From CALZFJ01 sp964459845 (GTDB lineage Bacteria > Bacteroidota > Bacteroidia > Bacteroidales > Muribaculaceae): a DNA stretch of 64,000 nt. Of the stretch, positions 1 to 8,143 are shown piece by piece. How positions within the stretch are numbered: position 1 is the first letter of the stretch; every line of letters begins with the position of its first letter. The notes under the pieces were generated by a model. It was given only the letters and a program-made list of their open reading frames with translations. It had not been told where the DNA came from and ran no database searches. Location: contig CAYWOC010000003.1 of assembly GCA_964459845.1 (NCBI GenBank), forward strand, positions 62,001-126,000, read 5' to 3'. The position numbers and the translations under genes are program-made.

Positions 1-3
1 TTA

Positions 4-11
4 TAACTTTG
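4..11 (+). promoter_or_regulatory. Bacteroidetes -7 promoter box for the flavodoxin-like gene
   Basis: TAACTTTG fits the TAnnTTTG consensus of the Bacteroidetes primary sigma factor. It lies about 34 bases before the ATG at 46, giving a short leader. The -33 box would fall outside the window. Confidence 0.55.
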
Positions 12-45
12 TAGAACCATAGTATTCTAAAAGCTCTAATTGATT

Positions 46-663
46 ATGAAAGTATTATTGATTAACGGAAGCCCAAAGAAAGCCGGCAACACATACATCG
101 CACTAAGCGAAGTTCAAAAGACTTTGCAGACTGAGGGAATCGACACCGAAATGATACACGTCGGTCACAAGGATATCCACGGGTGCATCGCATGCGGAAA
201 ATGCCAAGAACTGGGGCATTGCGTATTTAACGACATGGTGAACGAAGTGGCAGAAAAATTCAATACAGCCAATGGCATCGTCGTAGGGTCGCCGGTGTAT
301 TATGCATCACCTGCCGGCACAATCATCTCATTCCTCGACAGGCTATTTTCCTCCACGCCATTCGACAAAAGTATGAAGGTGGGTGCTGCCGTGGCTGTAG
401 CGCGCCGTGGTGGAACAACAGCCACTTTCGATGCGCTCAACAAATATTTCACCATTTCAAATATGCCAGTAGTGTCATCGCAATATTGGAACAACGTTCA
501 TGGAATGATGCCCGGTGAGGCCACGCAAGACGAAGAGGGGTTGCAGACTATGCGCCAACTCGGCAGGAACATGGCATTCCTCATCAAGTGCATACAGCTC
601 GGCAAAGAGAAATTCGGACTGCCAAAGCAAGAGCCTTTCATCGCCACAAATTTCATAAAATGA
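46..663 (+). CDS. Flavodoxin-fold NAD(P)H-dependent FMN reductase / oxidoreductase
   Basis: A 205-residue protein of the NADPH-dependent FMN reductase (flavodoxin-like) family. The N-terminus shows the beta1 and phosphate-binding loop pattern VLLINGSPKKAGNT. A Cys-rich stretch HGCIACGKCQ near residues 47-56 resembles the iron-sulfur or metal-linked Cys motif of the iron-sulfur flavoprotein-like branch. GSPVYYASP near residue 85 is the usual flavin-contacting loop. It is probably a cytoplasmic redox enzyme; the substrate cannot be told. An upstream in-frame TTG at 40 exists, but the ATG at 46 starts exactly at the conserved MKVLLING and is preferred. It stands alone, with a promoter box just upstream and a hairpin terminator downstream. 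Confidence 0.85.
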   Translation: MKVLLINGSPKKAGNTYIALSEVQKTLQTEGIDTEMIHVGHKDIHGCIACGKCQELGHCVFNDMVNEVAEKFNTANGIVVGSPVYYASPAGTIISFLDRLFSSTPFDKSMKVGAAVAVARRGGTTATFDALNKYFTISNMPVVSSQYWNNVHGMMPGEATQDEEGLQTMRQLGRNMAFLIKCIQLGKEKFGLPKQEPFIATNFIK

Positions 664-740
664 CATCCCCGCTCCCAGTTGGGAGCGACCAAACGGCAGG
701 AATGCAAATCCTTTTCCTCCATCTACAAATATGCTCACAC

Positions 741-797
741 AAAAAGCTGAAGCTGTGTTACAATTAAATAGTTGCGACACAGCCTCAGCTATTTTTA
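741..797. terminator. Bidirectional hairpin terminator between convergent genes
   Basis: AAAAAGCTGAAGCTGTG (741-757) pairs with CACAGCCTCAGCT (778-790) followed by ATTTTTATT, with one mismatch and one bulge. A-runs on one side and T-runs on the other would let it end both the upstream plus-strand gene and the minus-strand AraC remnant. A smaller perfect hairpin (7-bp stem, 671-686) follows the stop of the first gene. Confidence 0.65.
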
Positions 798-824
798 TTC
801 CATATTCGAATAATCGATTTGGAC

Positions 825-1175
825 TTATGATTTGGATTTGTTCACATATTTTCTGTTTCTATACTCCGATGGCGAAAGTCCTTCCCTCTGCTTGAAGTAG
901 CGGCCAAACACCGATTGGTCGGGGAAATGCATCCAATCTGATATTTGCTTCAAGCTCATATCCGACAAATCCAGATATTGCCGGGCAAAATTCATTGTCA
1001 CGTTCTCAATCCATTGCATTGCGCTCTTGCCGCTTCGCCCCTTGATTATGGAGGAAAAATAATAGGGTGAAAGATGCTGCTGGCTGGCATAGAACTGCAC
1101 CGTGCGCTGGTAATGGCAATTCTCATACACCGACACTATAAACCTATTTACTATGGGATCATCATCGTATGCGTT
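825..1175 (-). pseudogene. AraC-family regulator, 5'-truncated remnant (C-terminal DNA-binding domain)
   Basis: Reading leftward from about 1175 there is a coherent AraC/XylS C-terminal domain of about 115 residues. It has a first helix-turn-helix (FYASQQHLSPYYFSSIIKG), a linker helix with SAMQWIENV, and a second helix-turn-helix with MSLKQISDWMHFPDQSVFGR, ending in the typical GLSPSEYRNRK. The effector/sensor half expected upstream is missing. The open frame continues to 1304, but residues encoded beyond about 1175 lie antisense to a TolC-like signal peptide and do not look like a regulator. I infer a deletion that fused this remnant head-on with the next one. Without its sensing half it may be non-functional, although an isolated DNA-binding domain could still be made. 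Confidence 0.7.
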
Positions 1176-1560
1176 ATCAGCACTTTTGCAGGCCAAGCTC
1201 AGACAAAGACTCTGAGCGAATGTATCAGCATGGGCATCAACAACAATCTGACGCTCAACAATGCACTCACAAGCATCAAGAAAGGACAGATTGCTGTCAC
1301 GCAAAACCGCTCACGTCTGCTGCCAGTCATACAGGGTATGGCTCAATTCACCGACTATCTGAAAAGTCCTGTCAATGTCACTACCGGGACATTGCTCGGG
1401 AATGATTTTCCAGATGAGCCTACATGGCAGACCATAAAGAGTATGCAGTATAATACACAAGCTGGAATATTGATGACTGTCCCTATCTTCAACAAGAGTA
1501 TCTTCGCTGGCATCGATGTGGCAAAAACGGCATTGAGGCGGAGCGGCTTGCCGCCTCTTC
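1150..1560 (+). pseudogene. TolC-family outer-membrane efflux protein, N-terminal remnant
   Basis: The plus frame from about 1150 encodes a signal peptide (IIIVCVISTFAGQAQ), then KTLSECISMGINNNLTL and an ordered run ending in PIFNKSIFAGIDVAKTALR. This is the start of an OEP/TolC protein as found in RND efflux operons: an alternating-helix N-terminus and the 'P.f....g.i..A' strand. It stops at 1563-1565 after about 135 residues, whereas intact members have about 430-480. No good start codon precedes the signal peptide in frame; the first ATG in frame (1074) lies inside the AraC remnant. A regulator facing away from an efflux gene is the usual arrangement, so these two remnants probably come from one decayed efflux locus. 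Confidence 0.7.
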
Positions 1561-1813
1561 AATAAAAGCAAGAATAGCCAAGCAGGCCACACTCGTTGCC
1601 ATTAAGGACATTACAGGCAATACTGTGGTACTCCTCACATCGGCAGCAATCCTCGTTCTCTTTTTGCCATATCGCAAAGGAGAAACCACACAACTTCCCA
1701 TCCCCAAGCAACCCGCCAAGTCCTCACTGCTGCCAATCAAACAGCCAATAAGCAGTCGAGGCGGCACTGCCAGTCAGTGTCGCCTCAATGGTATTTATTA
1801 TAGAGCTTTGTGA
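1535..1813 (+). pseudogene. Degenerate coding scrap with two similar GAGGCG hairpins
   Basis: After the TolC-like frame breaks, another plus frame (about 1540-1813) reads QATLVAIKDITGNTVVLL and a hydrophobic stretch. This is faintly like a membrane segment of an RND permease, but I cannot establish that. The scrap is bracketed by hairpins GAGGCGG...CCGCCTC (1535-1557, 7-bp stem) and GAGGCGGCACTG...CAGTGTCGCCTC (1758-1786, 12-bp stem with one wobble). Their outer ends form an inverted repeat CATTGAGGCG (1531-1540) and CGCCTCAATG (1781-1790). Nothing here looks like a functional gene. Confidence 0.4.
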
Positions 1814-1823
1814 TGACGCAGGG

Positions 1824-2960
1824 TCACTTCACCGCTATCTTTGTGGCACGGCTGCCGGTGCGCACTATGTACAGCCCCGACGGCAGCGGAATCTCCGTCT
1901 TGCCGTCGGCAATGCCGGTTGCCGCCTGTCGCCCGTCGGCTGAATACACGGCGTAGCCCACGCCGTCGCCCTCAATCACGGCAGCTCCCTCTGTGCCATA
2001 CACCGGCACATCGGCAGCCCCGTCGCTCACCACGGCTTCAACTCCAGCACTCGGGAACTGGCTCACCTCCACTATCTCCTTGAAATCTTTCCACACAGGA
2101 GCAGCCTCGTAGGCAGCCTTTGCCCCCACCGGCACATAAAGTGTAAGTCTTCCATTTCCACCGATTGCACGAGATGGTATCGTTGGCGGCACTTCTGCCT
2201 TTATATAGACTTTACACGTATCATTATCTACTCTAATGGCTGCATTTTCCATTTTCTCTAAAGATGATGGCAATACAATTATTCCGCAACGAAACAACCC
2301 GGTGAAAGCTGAGCCTTCAATCTCTTTCAATCCTTCTGGCAAATATATCGACTTCAGCCTGTTTGAATTCTGCAATGCACAGACTAAGATCCTTTCCAAT
2401 GATTTTGGGAATGTTATGCTCTCAAGACTGGTGTTGGCGAGAACACTAATATCCAATACAGTCAGACCGTCTGGCAATGTGAGGTGCTTTATTAAACGTA
2501 GTCCTGTCATAGCTTCAGCGCCAATCTCCTTCAAACTTTTCGGCAAATTCAAATGTGCCAATCTGATGCAGTTGCAGAATGCGCATTCCCCAATCTTTTC
2601 AATATTGTCTGGAAGTATCACATGCCTGAGCCGCGTCGGACGTGTATAGTCGCCAATCTCTTCATCCCATCTGAATGACCATGGGTATGGGCTGAAGCCA
2701 TGCTCTGGTATCTCATTGTTCTCGATGCTGCACTCTCCGAGGTCTATATACTCCAATTTGAAATATGTGAACAAGCCTATCGCCTCAAACTCCTTGTGGG
2801 CAATGTACCCTGTGAACTTTATCGAATCCACTGTCAGTGTGTCGGGACCGAGAATTTTTCTCAGGTCACTGTCCTTGTCCATATTTATAACTCTCACTGT
2901 CGCGTTTGCAGAAATCACCGCCATCATAAGCAGCACCGCCAATGTCATCAATTTTCTCAT
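1824..2960 (-). CDS. BspA-like leucine-rich-repeat surface protein with T9SS-type C-terminus
   Basis: A 378-residue exported protein. Residues 1-20 form a signal peptide ending ISANA. Residues about 90-270 hold LRR_5 (BspA/Treponema pallidum-type) repeats, for example LRHVILPDNIEKIGECAFCNC and LKSIYLPEGLKEIEGSAFTG. These are followed by the YVPVGAKAAYEAAPVWKDF motif that usually closes BspA modules. The last 60 residues (AVYSADGRQ...LPSGLYIVRTG...KIAVK) match the type A sorting domain that sends proteins through T9SS, which is encoded elsewhere in this window. It is the last gene of a minus-strand operon, 72 bases after the C13-like gene. Such proteins often bind host or polymer ligands; the ligand is unknown here. 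Confidence 0.85.
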   Translation of the reverse strand: MRKLMTLAVLLMMAVISANATVRVINMDKDSDLRKILGPDTLTVDSIKFTGYIAHKEFEAIGLFTYFKLEYIDLGECSIENNEIPEHGFSPYPWSFRWDEEIGDYTRPTRLRHVILPDNIEKIGECAFCNCIRLAHLNLPKSLKEIGAEAMTGLRLIKHLTLPDGLTVLDISVLANTSLESITFPKSLERILVCALQNSNRLKSIYLPEGLKEIEGSAFTGLFRCGIIVLPSSLEKMENAAIRVDNDTCKVYIKAEVPPTIPSRAIGGNGRLTLYVPVGAKAAYEAAPVWKDFKEIVEVSQFPSAGVEAVVSDGAADVPVYGTEGAAVIEGDGVGYAVYSADGRQAATGIADGKTEIPLPSGLYIVRTGSRATKIAVK

Positions 2961-3032
2961 AGTCCTATGTATTTATTCGTTAATGGTCAGCCATACAATA
3001 TGCACGGCCGACCAAAATTAATGATTATTATT

Positions 3033-5894
3033 TTACTTTACAACTGTTTTTGTGTCTAAAATTTCACCATTCTCCATTATTGTGACCAAATATGTGCCTT
3101 TCGGGTAATCTGACGTGTAAATTGTCATTCTCGACTCGCCGCTCCTCATCAGAAAATCCTTCTGAACCGAGGGGTTTGTCACTCCTGTTATAAGCACATG
3201 GGTGCTGCTTTTCGCTGCCCTGCGCAGACTTATGGTCAGCTCATTGTCGAACGGACTGGGGGAAACCGACTCCATGACAGGTATCTTGTCAAGCGAGACC
3301 ATCGCATAGTTCACAGCACCGTCGCTGGCTGCTCTCACTTTCAGCCTGTATGTGCCAGAAGCCTTTGAGGCATCAATAGTGGCTACTTTTCCCGATGCCA
3401 CACTGGTTCCGTTTGCGTCATACCATTGATATGTCGCATCCTCGTTGATGTTGTTTTCCTTCAGCACATACTCGCCGCCAGTCTCCTCTATATCCACTGC
3501 TGGCTCCATTGTCTGAGAACGAGCCTCAGCATAGTAGTTAACTGACACACCTGCCGTGACTTCATCGCTTGATGCAATTTTTTGCACGATGTCAAAGTTG
3601 TACTTCATTGGTTGCAGGCTGCCCACATTCGCAATCCTGTCGAATGTTATAGTAAGGGAATCCGACACATTTGCAAGGCATATCCCGCCTATGTAGCTGT
3701 CCTTGCTGGTGAAGTACAGCTTGCGTGGGTTGGTGTCGAACGACACAACGTCGTTAGCGTCTTTTCCCCCTCTCTCAGTCCATGTGTCATACATTTTAGG
3801 TGACAGCTCGAATGCCATATCCACATTGTCAAAGAGGCGATCATCAGGAAGTGTGTCACATTCGATGTTTTCTATCACGAGTTTGCGCATGATTGTCGAG
3901 TCCCCGACAGTGCATCCACCACCTATTGTCAGCCGGTCTTTAGGACCGACATATACAAGGCTCTTCTGCGCTATATTGTTGCTGTAGCGTATCCTGCGGT
4001 AATTCGAGCGGAGACTGTCGTTTGGATTGTCCTCATCAATCAAAGAATTGTCCTCCTCAGACACTCTGGCAAGAAAATTAAGATTCAATTTCTCTTCACC
4101 GTGTTTCTTCGCCCATTTTACAATGTCAGTTGGAACAGAGAACTGGCATTCTCTAATCTCATAACCCAAAGGATGTATAACGCTGTCAAGTTGTTGTATT
4201 TCAGCTTTTCCTCCACTCTGTTCTTTGTTGTAGTCATTATGCTTGGCGAGCCATGCTTCAAAATCCTCATTCAGCATCGAATTGCACCAATACAGATGAA
4301 GATTCTGACCGATACCGTCATACTCGTCCTGCCCCCTGTTTATGACTCTTACATACACATACACAGTTTTATGAATACTGTTTTTGTCCAAAATAATAGG
4401 CTCTGATTTTGTGTGTACTGCACCGTCATTCTGGTTTCTCACCCAGATGTCAGGGCTGTTCCATAATTTTCGCTCTTTGCTCGGTTCCTTCCCCTTGTCG
4501 CCAACATAATCCCTTATATACAGATCCACCGCCTCGGGGATGTTGTTGAACGCCATATCCTCCTGTATATAGAGGGGCGTTGATGTCATCGCAGGTGTTG
4601 TGCTCGACATCTGCTTCTGGGCATAGCTGAAAGCCTCCTCCACGGTCACGCGTCCGTTGTTGTCGGTGTCCGCCGCCACATGGTTGCCCTCCGCGTCTGC
4701 CATGTTCATGGCCGATGTCCAGCGGTAGAGGAACTCCGTGTATGGAAGGTCGCGGCACGACACCGCAGCTTCGTCGGTGCCGCATCCTGCGCATATGACC
4801 CGGCCTTTGCCCTCAAGCTCCTTGGCGAAGCCGCCGGCGTAGCTCTGCCCGAGGACTATGCACACTGACCGGGCTTCTATCTCGTCGAGCTTGAGCGCAA
4901 GCTCGTCGGCATACAGCCGCTCCCGGTCATGCATCTGAGCATAATATCTGCCGCTCTCGGCATCATAGCCGCCGTTGCCTGTAAAGAATATAAAAAGCTG
5001 GTCCTGCTTCGTGATATTCTTTTTTATGCGGTACAGAAGCTCATAATCCAAATCCTCACTCGCTATCGGCGATGTCACCTCAGCAACTCCGTCAAAGTCA
5101 AAGTCGTGTGAGTTGTAGGTGTAGCCGCTGCCGTCGGCTTTGCGCATGTTGGTGTCGTATTCGTCGATCCCGATTACAACCGATATGTTGTCCTTCGGCA
5201 CATTGTATCTCTTGTGCAGCGTCTGGTAGATGAACGAGCAGTCGTTCCAGCAACGCTCGAAGTTGTCGAGAACGTCTGATGCGCAGTCCATTATCAGGGC
5301 ATACGTCCTGCCGCCCACTGCTGAATTGTATGTGCTTTCGCTTGCTGCCACCGAGGGTTTCTGGTTGGCTTTTGCACCATAGCGGTTTACCGCAGAGCGT
5401 GCCTCGAAGCTGCGTATGTCATACGACGGCTTCTTGCCCCTGACCACGCAGCACTTTGGGGTGTCTCTGATTGACGGGACTTCACACTCCACATACACAT
5501 AGCTGCACTCGTGTTCCCAGCTCTTGGTGGGCGCCTCGTCCACGAATATCAGCCAGTGGTAGCCGCTGCGCACCCATCCGCCGCCGTCGGGGATGTCGTC
5601 GGCATAGCACACTTTGGGGTCGGTGATGAGCTTGCTGCCCGACCAACTGGCATAGTAGTCGCAGCCTGCGCTGTTGCCGAACTGGCTCATGGCGATTTCA
5701 ATTGCCTTCTCCCGCTCGACGTAAATCGGTCCGGTGGTGCCGTCTCCAGGATTGTATGGCAGCGCGACCTCTGTGGCCTTGCCTGTGGCGGAATCGATTA
5801 TCCTGCCTTTTTTCACGGTATCGGCACTCTGCGCCGACATGGTAACCGCCACGGCTGAAATTATTGCCGTGACTAAAAATCTTGTCAGGTTCAT
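3033..5894 (-). CDS. Large secreted C13 (legumain/gingipain-fold)-like protein with substituted catalytic dyad, T9SS cargo
   Basis: A 953-residue exported protein. The signal peptide covers residues 1-21. A small N-terminal domain follows (about 45-140, starting EREKAIEIAMSQFG), then a caspase-hemoglobinase-fold domain (about 195-445) opening with YALIMDCASD. The catalytic His motif of C13 enzymes (TGHGG) reads TGNGG with Asn307, and the Cys motif (QC.SGG) reads GQSYAGGF with Ser351, so both catalytic residues appear replaced. A calcium-loop-like segment DTDNNGRVTVEEAF follows. The middle region (about 470-800) looks like beta-rich or CARDB-type material. Residues about 875-953 (SPSPFDNELTISL...YPKGTYLVTI) are a T9SS type A sorting domain. 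It starts 16 bases after the DUF3244 gene, so they are co-transcribed. It may be a pseudoenzyme that binds rather than cleaves; a Ser-based activity cannot be excluded. Confidence 0.8.
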   Translation of the reverse strand: MNLTRFLVTAIISAVAVTMSAQSADTVKKGRIIDSATGKATEVALPYNPGDGTTGPIYVEREKAIEIAMSQFGNSAGCDYYASWSGSKLITDPKVCYADDIPDGGGWVRSGYHWLIFVDEAPTKSWEHECSYVYVECEVPSIRDTPKCCVVRGKKPSYDIRSFEARSAVNRYGAKANQKPSVAASESTYNSAVGGRTYALIMDCASDVLDNFERCWNDCSFIYQTLHKRYNVPKDNISVVIGIDEYDTNMRKADGSGYTYNSHDFDFDGVAEVTSPIASEDLDYELLYRIKKNITKQDQLFIFFTGNGGYDAESGRYYAQMHDRERLYADELALKLDEIEARSVCIVLGQSYAGGFAKELEGKGRVICAGCGTDEAAVSCRDLPYTEFLYRWTSAMNMADAEGNHVAADTDNNGRVTVEEAFSYAQKQMSSTTPAMTSTPLYIQEDMAFNNIPEAVDLYIRDYVGDKGKEPSKERKLWNSPDIWVRNQNDGAVHTKSEPIILDKNSIHKTVYVYVRVINRGQDEYDGIGQNLHLYWCNSMLNEDFEAWLAKHNDYNKEQSGGKAEIQQLDSVIHPLGYEIRECQFSVPTDIVKWAKKHGEEKLNLNFLARVSEEDNSLIDEDNPNDSLRSNYRRIRYSNNIAQKSLVYVGPKDRLTIGGGCTVGDSTIMRKLVIENIECDTLPDDRLFDNVDMAFELSPKMYDTWTERGGKDANDVVSFDTNPRKLYFTSKDSYIGGICLANVSDSLTITFDRIANVGSLQPMKYNFDIVQKIASSDEVTAGVSVNYYAEARSQTMEPAVDIEETGGEYVLKENNINEDATYQWYDANGTSVASGKVATIDASKASGTYRLKVRAASDGAVNYAMVSLDKIPVMESVSPSPFDNELTISLRRAAKSSTHVLITGVTNPSVQKDFLMRSGESRMTIYTSDYPKGTYLVTIMENGEILDTKTVVK

Positions 5895-5910
5895 CCTATT
5901 AGTTGAATTT

Positions 5911-6267
5911 TCAGTTTATGAATAAAGTTCCCTCATAGATTACGGCATCGCTCTCCACCCTCAGCGTGTATGCGCCCGCTGGGAGCTGCGGCAGGATGTA
6001 GTTCACCGGGACACCTCCCGACATCATCACCGGGCAGACATAGACCGTCTTGCCGGTGCAGTCAATCACCTTGAGCTTGAACTGCTCATCTGCCTCAATC
6101 GCCATCTCCACAGAGTTCGTAGCGTCGTCGTACGTCGCCCTCGGCTCAGTCCCGACCTCACCCCTACTTGGTTTGTTTCCCACCTCTCTAATGTCAATAT
6201 CAGTCTTCCCGGCTGATAGACTGAATGCAGCTAAAATCGCTGCGATAAAAATTGTTGCTTTTTCCAT
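5911..6267 (-). CDS. Small exported DUF3244-family protein
   Basis: 118 residues from the preferred ATG at 6267, which directly begins a signal peptide (MEKATIFIAAILAAFSLSAG). An upstream in-frame ATG at 6300 would add 11 charged residues before it. The mature part follows the DUF3244 pattern known from Bacteroidales: a short polar lead, a strand with ATYDDATNSVEMAIE, then VIDCTGKTVY and the closing LPAGAYTLRVES...YEGTLFIN. This is an Ig-like or beta-sandwich domain that resembles a sorting domain without the full-length tail. It is first in the operon with the C13-like gene 16 bases downstream. The role is unknown; the association suggests an envelope partner or inhibitor-like companion of the large protein (inference). 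Confidence 0.75.
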   Translation of the reverse strand: MEKATIFIAAILAAFSLSAGKTDIDIREVGNKPSRGEVGTEPRATYDDATNSVEMAIEADEQFKLKVIDCTGKTVYVCPVMMSGGVPVNYILPQLPAGAYTLRVESDAVIYEGTLFIN

Positions 6268-6311
6268 TAATTTAGTTTTTGGTTTTTTGAATGAGTTCAA
6301 ATCTCACACTG

Positions 6312-6319
6312 CAAATATA
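6312..6319 (-). promoter_or_regulatory. -7 promoter box of the DUF3244 / C13-like / LRR operon
   Basis: On the minus strand the sequence reads TATATTTG, a TAnnTTTG box, about 45 bases upstream of the ATG at 6267. No clear TTTG box lies at the expected distance, which would fit dependence on an activator such as the neighbouring TPR/HTH protein. Confidence 0.5.
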
Positions 6320-6351
6320 TGACTAATAGATGGTAAATGCATAATTTTGCG

Positions 6352-6413
6352 AGTAACCTTTTTAAGCGTAATTACCTGTAAATCAATAAGCATTTCAAAA
6401 AAATAGTAACCTT
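6352..6413. repeat. Direct repeat pair, candidate operator
   Basis: AGTAACCTT occurs at 6352-6360 and 6405-6413, 53 bases apart (start to start). Both copies lie between the TPR/HTH gene and the operon promoter box; the nearer copy sits where the missing -33 element would be. This is a candidate activator site; the spacing of about five helical turns puts both copies on the same DNA face. Confidence 0.35.
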
Positions 6414-6445
6414 GGCCATTTCTGTCCATTTTTAGGGGACGTTTT

Positions 6446-8071
6446 TCACTGTATTTCGACTAATGACTCGATGGATGATATGTTTAATTTAGCTTCTATC
6501 GCCTTTTTCTTCTTATAAATGTATTTTTCATTTTTATATCCCATATAAAATGATATTAGAGAATTCGGAAATCTACAAATCACCATACATATTATGTCAA
6601 GTTCTTGAGCTGTGAGATTAGGGTATTTTTCTTCCAAACGGACAGTTAAACCGTCATATTTGTCATCAACTGTTTTCCGCAATGACCTATAAAATTTTAC
6701 ATTTCTGATTTCCTCTACAAATTTCTTGAAATTCCTGTACAGATGTTCAGGACGAGTACTGAACGTGTCAAACAGCTCAACAAATTGCCTTGCCTTCTCA
6801 AAATATAGCACTACAGCCTCATCGACAACAGTATTTTCTTGTTTAAGATGTGCTTCAATATCATTGATGTGCTCTACATTCATCTGCGATATCATGTCCA
6901 TAAAGTGTCGCATCTGCCGCCGATGTCGCCACCACAGTGCAAGCAGGAGCATAGCTACCACTGTGAGTATCAAAATCAGCATAAGCATTAGCGATTTCAT
7001 ATGTGCTGTACCTGATTCCGCACACTGCTTGTCAACTGTTCGCTCTGTGTTGTAGATCTCGCCACGCGGAGATTTGCTTTCTATAGCTTTTGTCAAAGCT
7101 TCTGCCTGAGCATTATAACGCAACGCAAGCTGGTAGTTGCCTTTGGATTTTTCAATCTCATACTGTGTAATCAGGCGTGACACTGTGCTGTTGGGTGAAA
7201 CATCCTTGAACTTCCTCCGTTCAAAATAATATTGTGCTGAATCAGGCATGTTCAGCAGTGCGTATGCCCGACAAAGGTTATAGATGCAGTCGTTGGATGT
7301 AAGATACTGCGACCCATTCTGTACCACATACAATGCCGTCTCTTTCATCTTGTCATACAACGAATCGATGTAATATGCCCTGGATAGCAGAATGTAATTC
7401 TGAATCTCGCACTTCTTGTCACGCAGCTCCCTCGATAACTTTATGGCATCGAAAAGATAATGGTATGCGCTGTCCATATTGCGTGCCCGATATAATTTAC
7501 CTAAGCTTTTGAGACATTCAAGTTGATATTTTTTATTCCCCGATGCGATGAAGTATCTGTTTGCCTCCTTATATTTTGAAATGTCAAGCTCATTCTCAGC
7601 AACAGCTTCATCATACAGTCCTGCCATGCGCATGTTCACATAGCCGAGATTGAAGAAGTCGGCGGTGTCGGCATTCTCCTCGGCGCGCTTGTACCACAGC
7701 ATCGCTTCGGTCTTGTCACCAAGCTCGTCGAGGACTGCGCCTTTGTAGATGAGCGAACGTGTGTATTTCTCACGGTCGTGGTTGTCTGCGAAATGCGCTA
7801 TCGCCACATCTATCGTGTCGGTGCTTTTTATAGCGCGGTCGCACTTGTATTTTGCCTGGGTGACGAGCAGCGAGTAGTAGGCGCGGTCGGCTTCTGCCGT
7901 GATTTCACCCGGAGCAATGCCCGAAAGCAGCGCGAGGGCGGAGTCTGGGCGGGCGTTGATCAGGCTGTCGGCAGCCAGCAGACGGCTGTCGTATCGGCTG
8001 TCGCCGCAACCGGCAACCACCGCCGCGGCAAGACAGAGAAACATTAAGATAAATACCCTCCCGATGTTCAT
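6446..8071 (-). CDS. Membrane-anchored TPR protein with C-terminal LuxR-like helix-turn-helix
   Basis: 541 residues from the ATG at 8071, which opens a lipoprotein-type signal (MFLCLAAAVVAGC). The open frame extends 44 codons further upstream, but that part is not signal-like. Residues about 25-340 are tetratricopeptide-like helices (SLIYKGAVLDELGDKTEAMLWY, YFIASGNKKYQLECLKSLG). A transmembrane helix follows near 360-385 (LMLILILTVVAMLLLALWW), then a coiled linker. The C-terminal 60 residues (LTAQELDIICMVICRFPNS...YIYKKKKAIEAKLN) resemble a LuxR/GerE helix-turn-helix. This architecture is common in Bacteroidales and suggests a one-component regulator that spans the inner membrane. Its position directly upstream of the DUF3244/C13-like/LRR operon, with paired repeats between, makes that operon the likely target. 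Confidence 0.75.
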   Translation of the reverse strand: MNIGRVFILMFLCLAAAVVAGCGDSRYDSRLLAADSLINARPDSALALLSGIAPGEITAEADRAYYSLLVTQAKYKCDRAIKSTDTIDVAIAHFADNHDREKYTRSLIYKGAVLDELGDKTEAMLWYKRAEENADTADFFNLGYVNMRMAGLYDEAVAENELDISKYKEANRYFIASGNKKYQLECLKSLGKLYRARNMDSAYHYLFDAIKLSRELRDKKCEIQNYILLSRAYYIDSLYDKMKETALYVVQNGSQYLTSNDCIYNLCRAYALLNMPDSAQYYFERRKFKDVSPNSTVSRLITQYEIEKSKGNYQLALRYNAQAEALTKAIESKSPRGEIYNTERTVDKQCAESGTAHMKSLMLMLILILTVVAMLLLALWWRHRRQMRHFMDMISQMNVEHINDIEAHLKQENTVVDEAVVLYFEKARQFVELFDTFSTRPEHLYRNFKKFVEEIRNVKFYRSLRKTVDDKYDGLTVRLEEKYPNLTAQELDIICMVICRFPNSLISFYMGYKNEKYIYKKKKAIEAKLNISSIESLVEIQ

Positions 8072-8143
8072 ATCTGCGAATTTAGCAATTCTCCAATTCA
8101 CAAGCAAGCATTTCCCAAAGAAAATTTCCCCGGCAGCCCAAAA

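Noticed and set aside
475..780. Minus-strand open frames across the first gene
   Set aside because: They are antisense to the well-supported flavodoxin-like gene and show no family pattern or signal.
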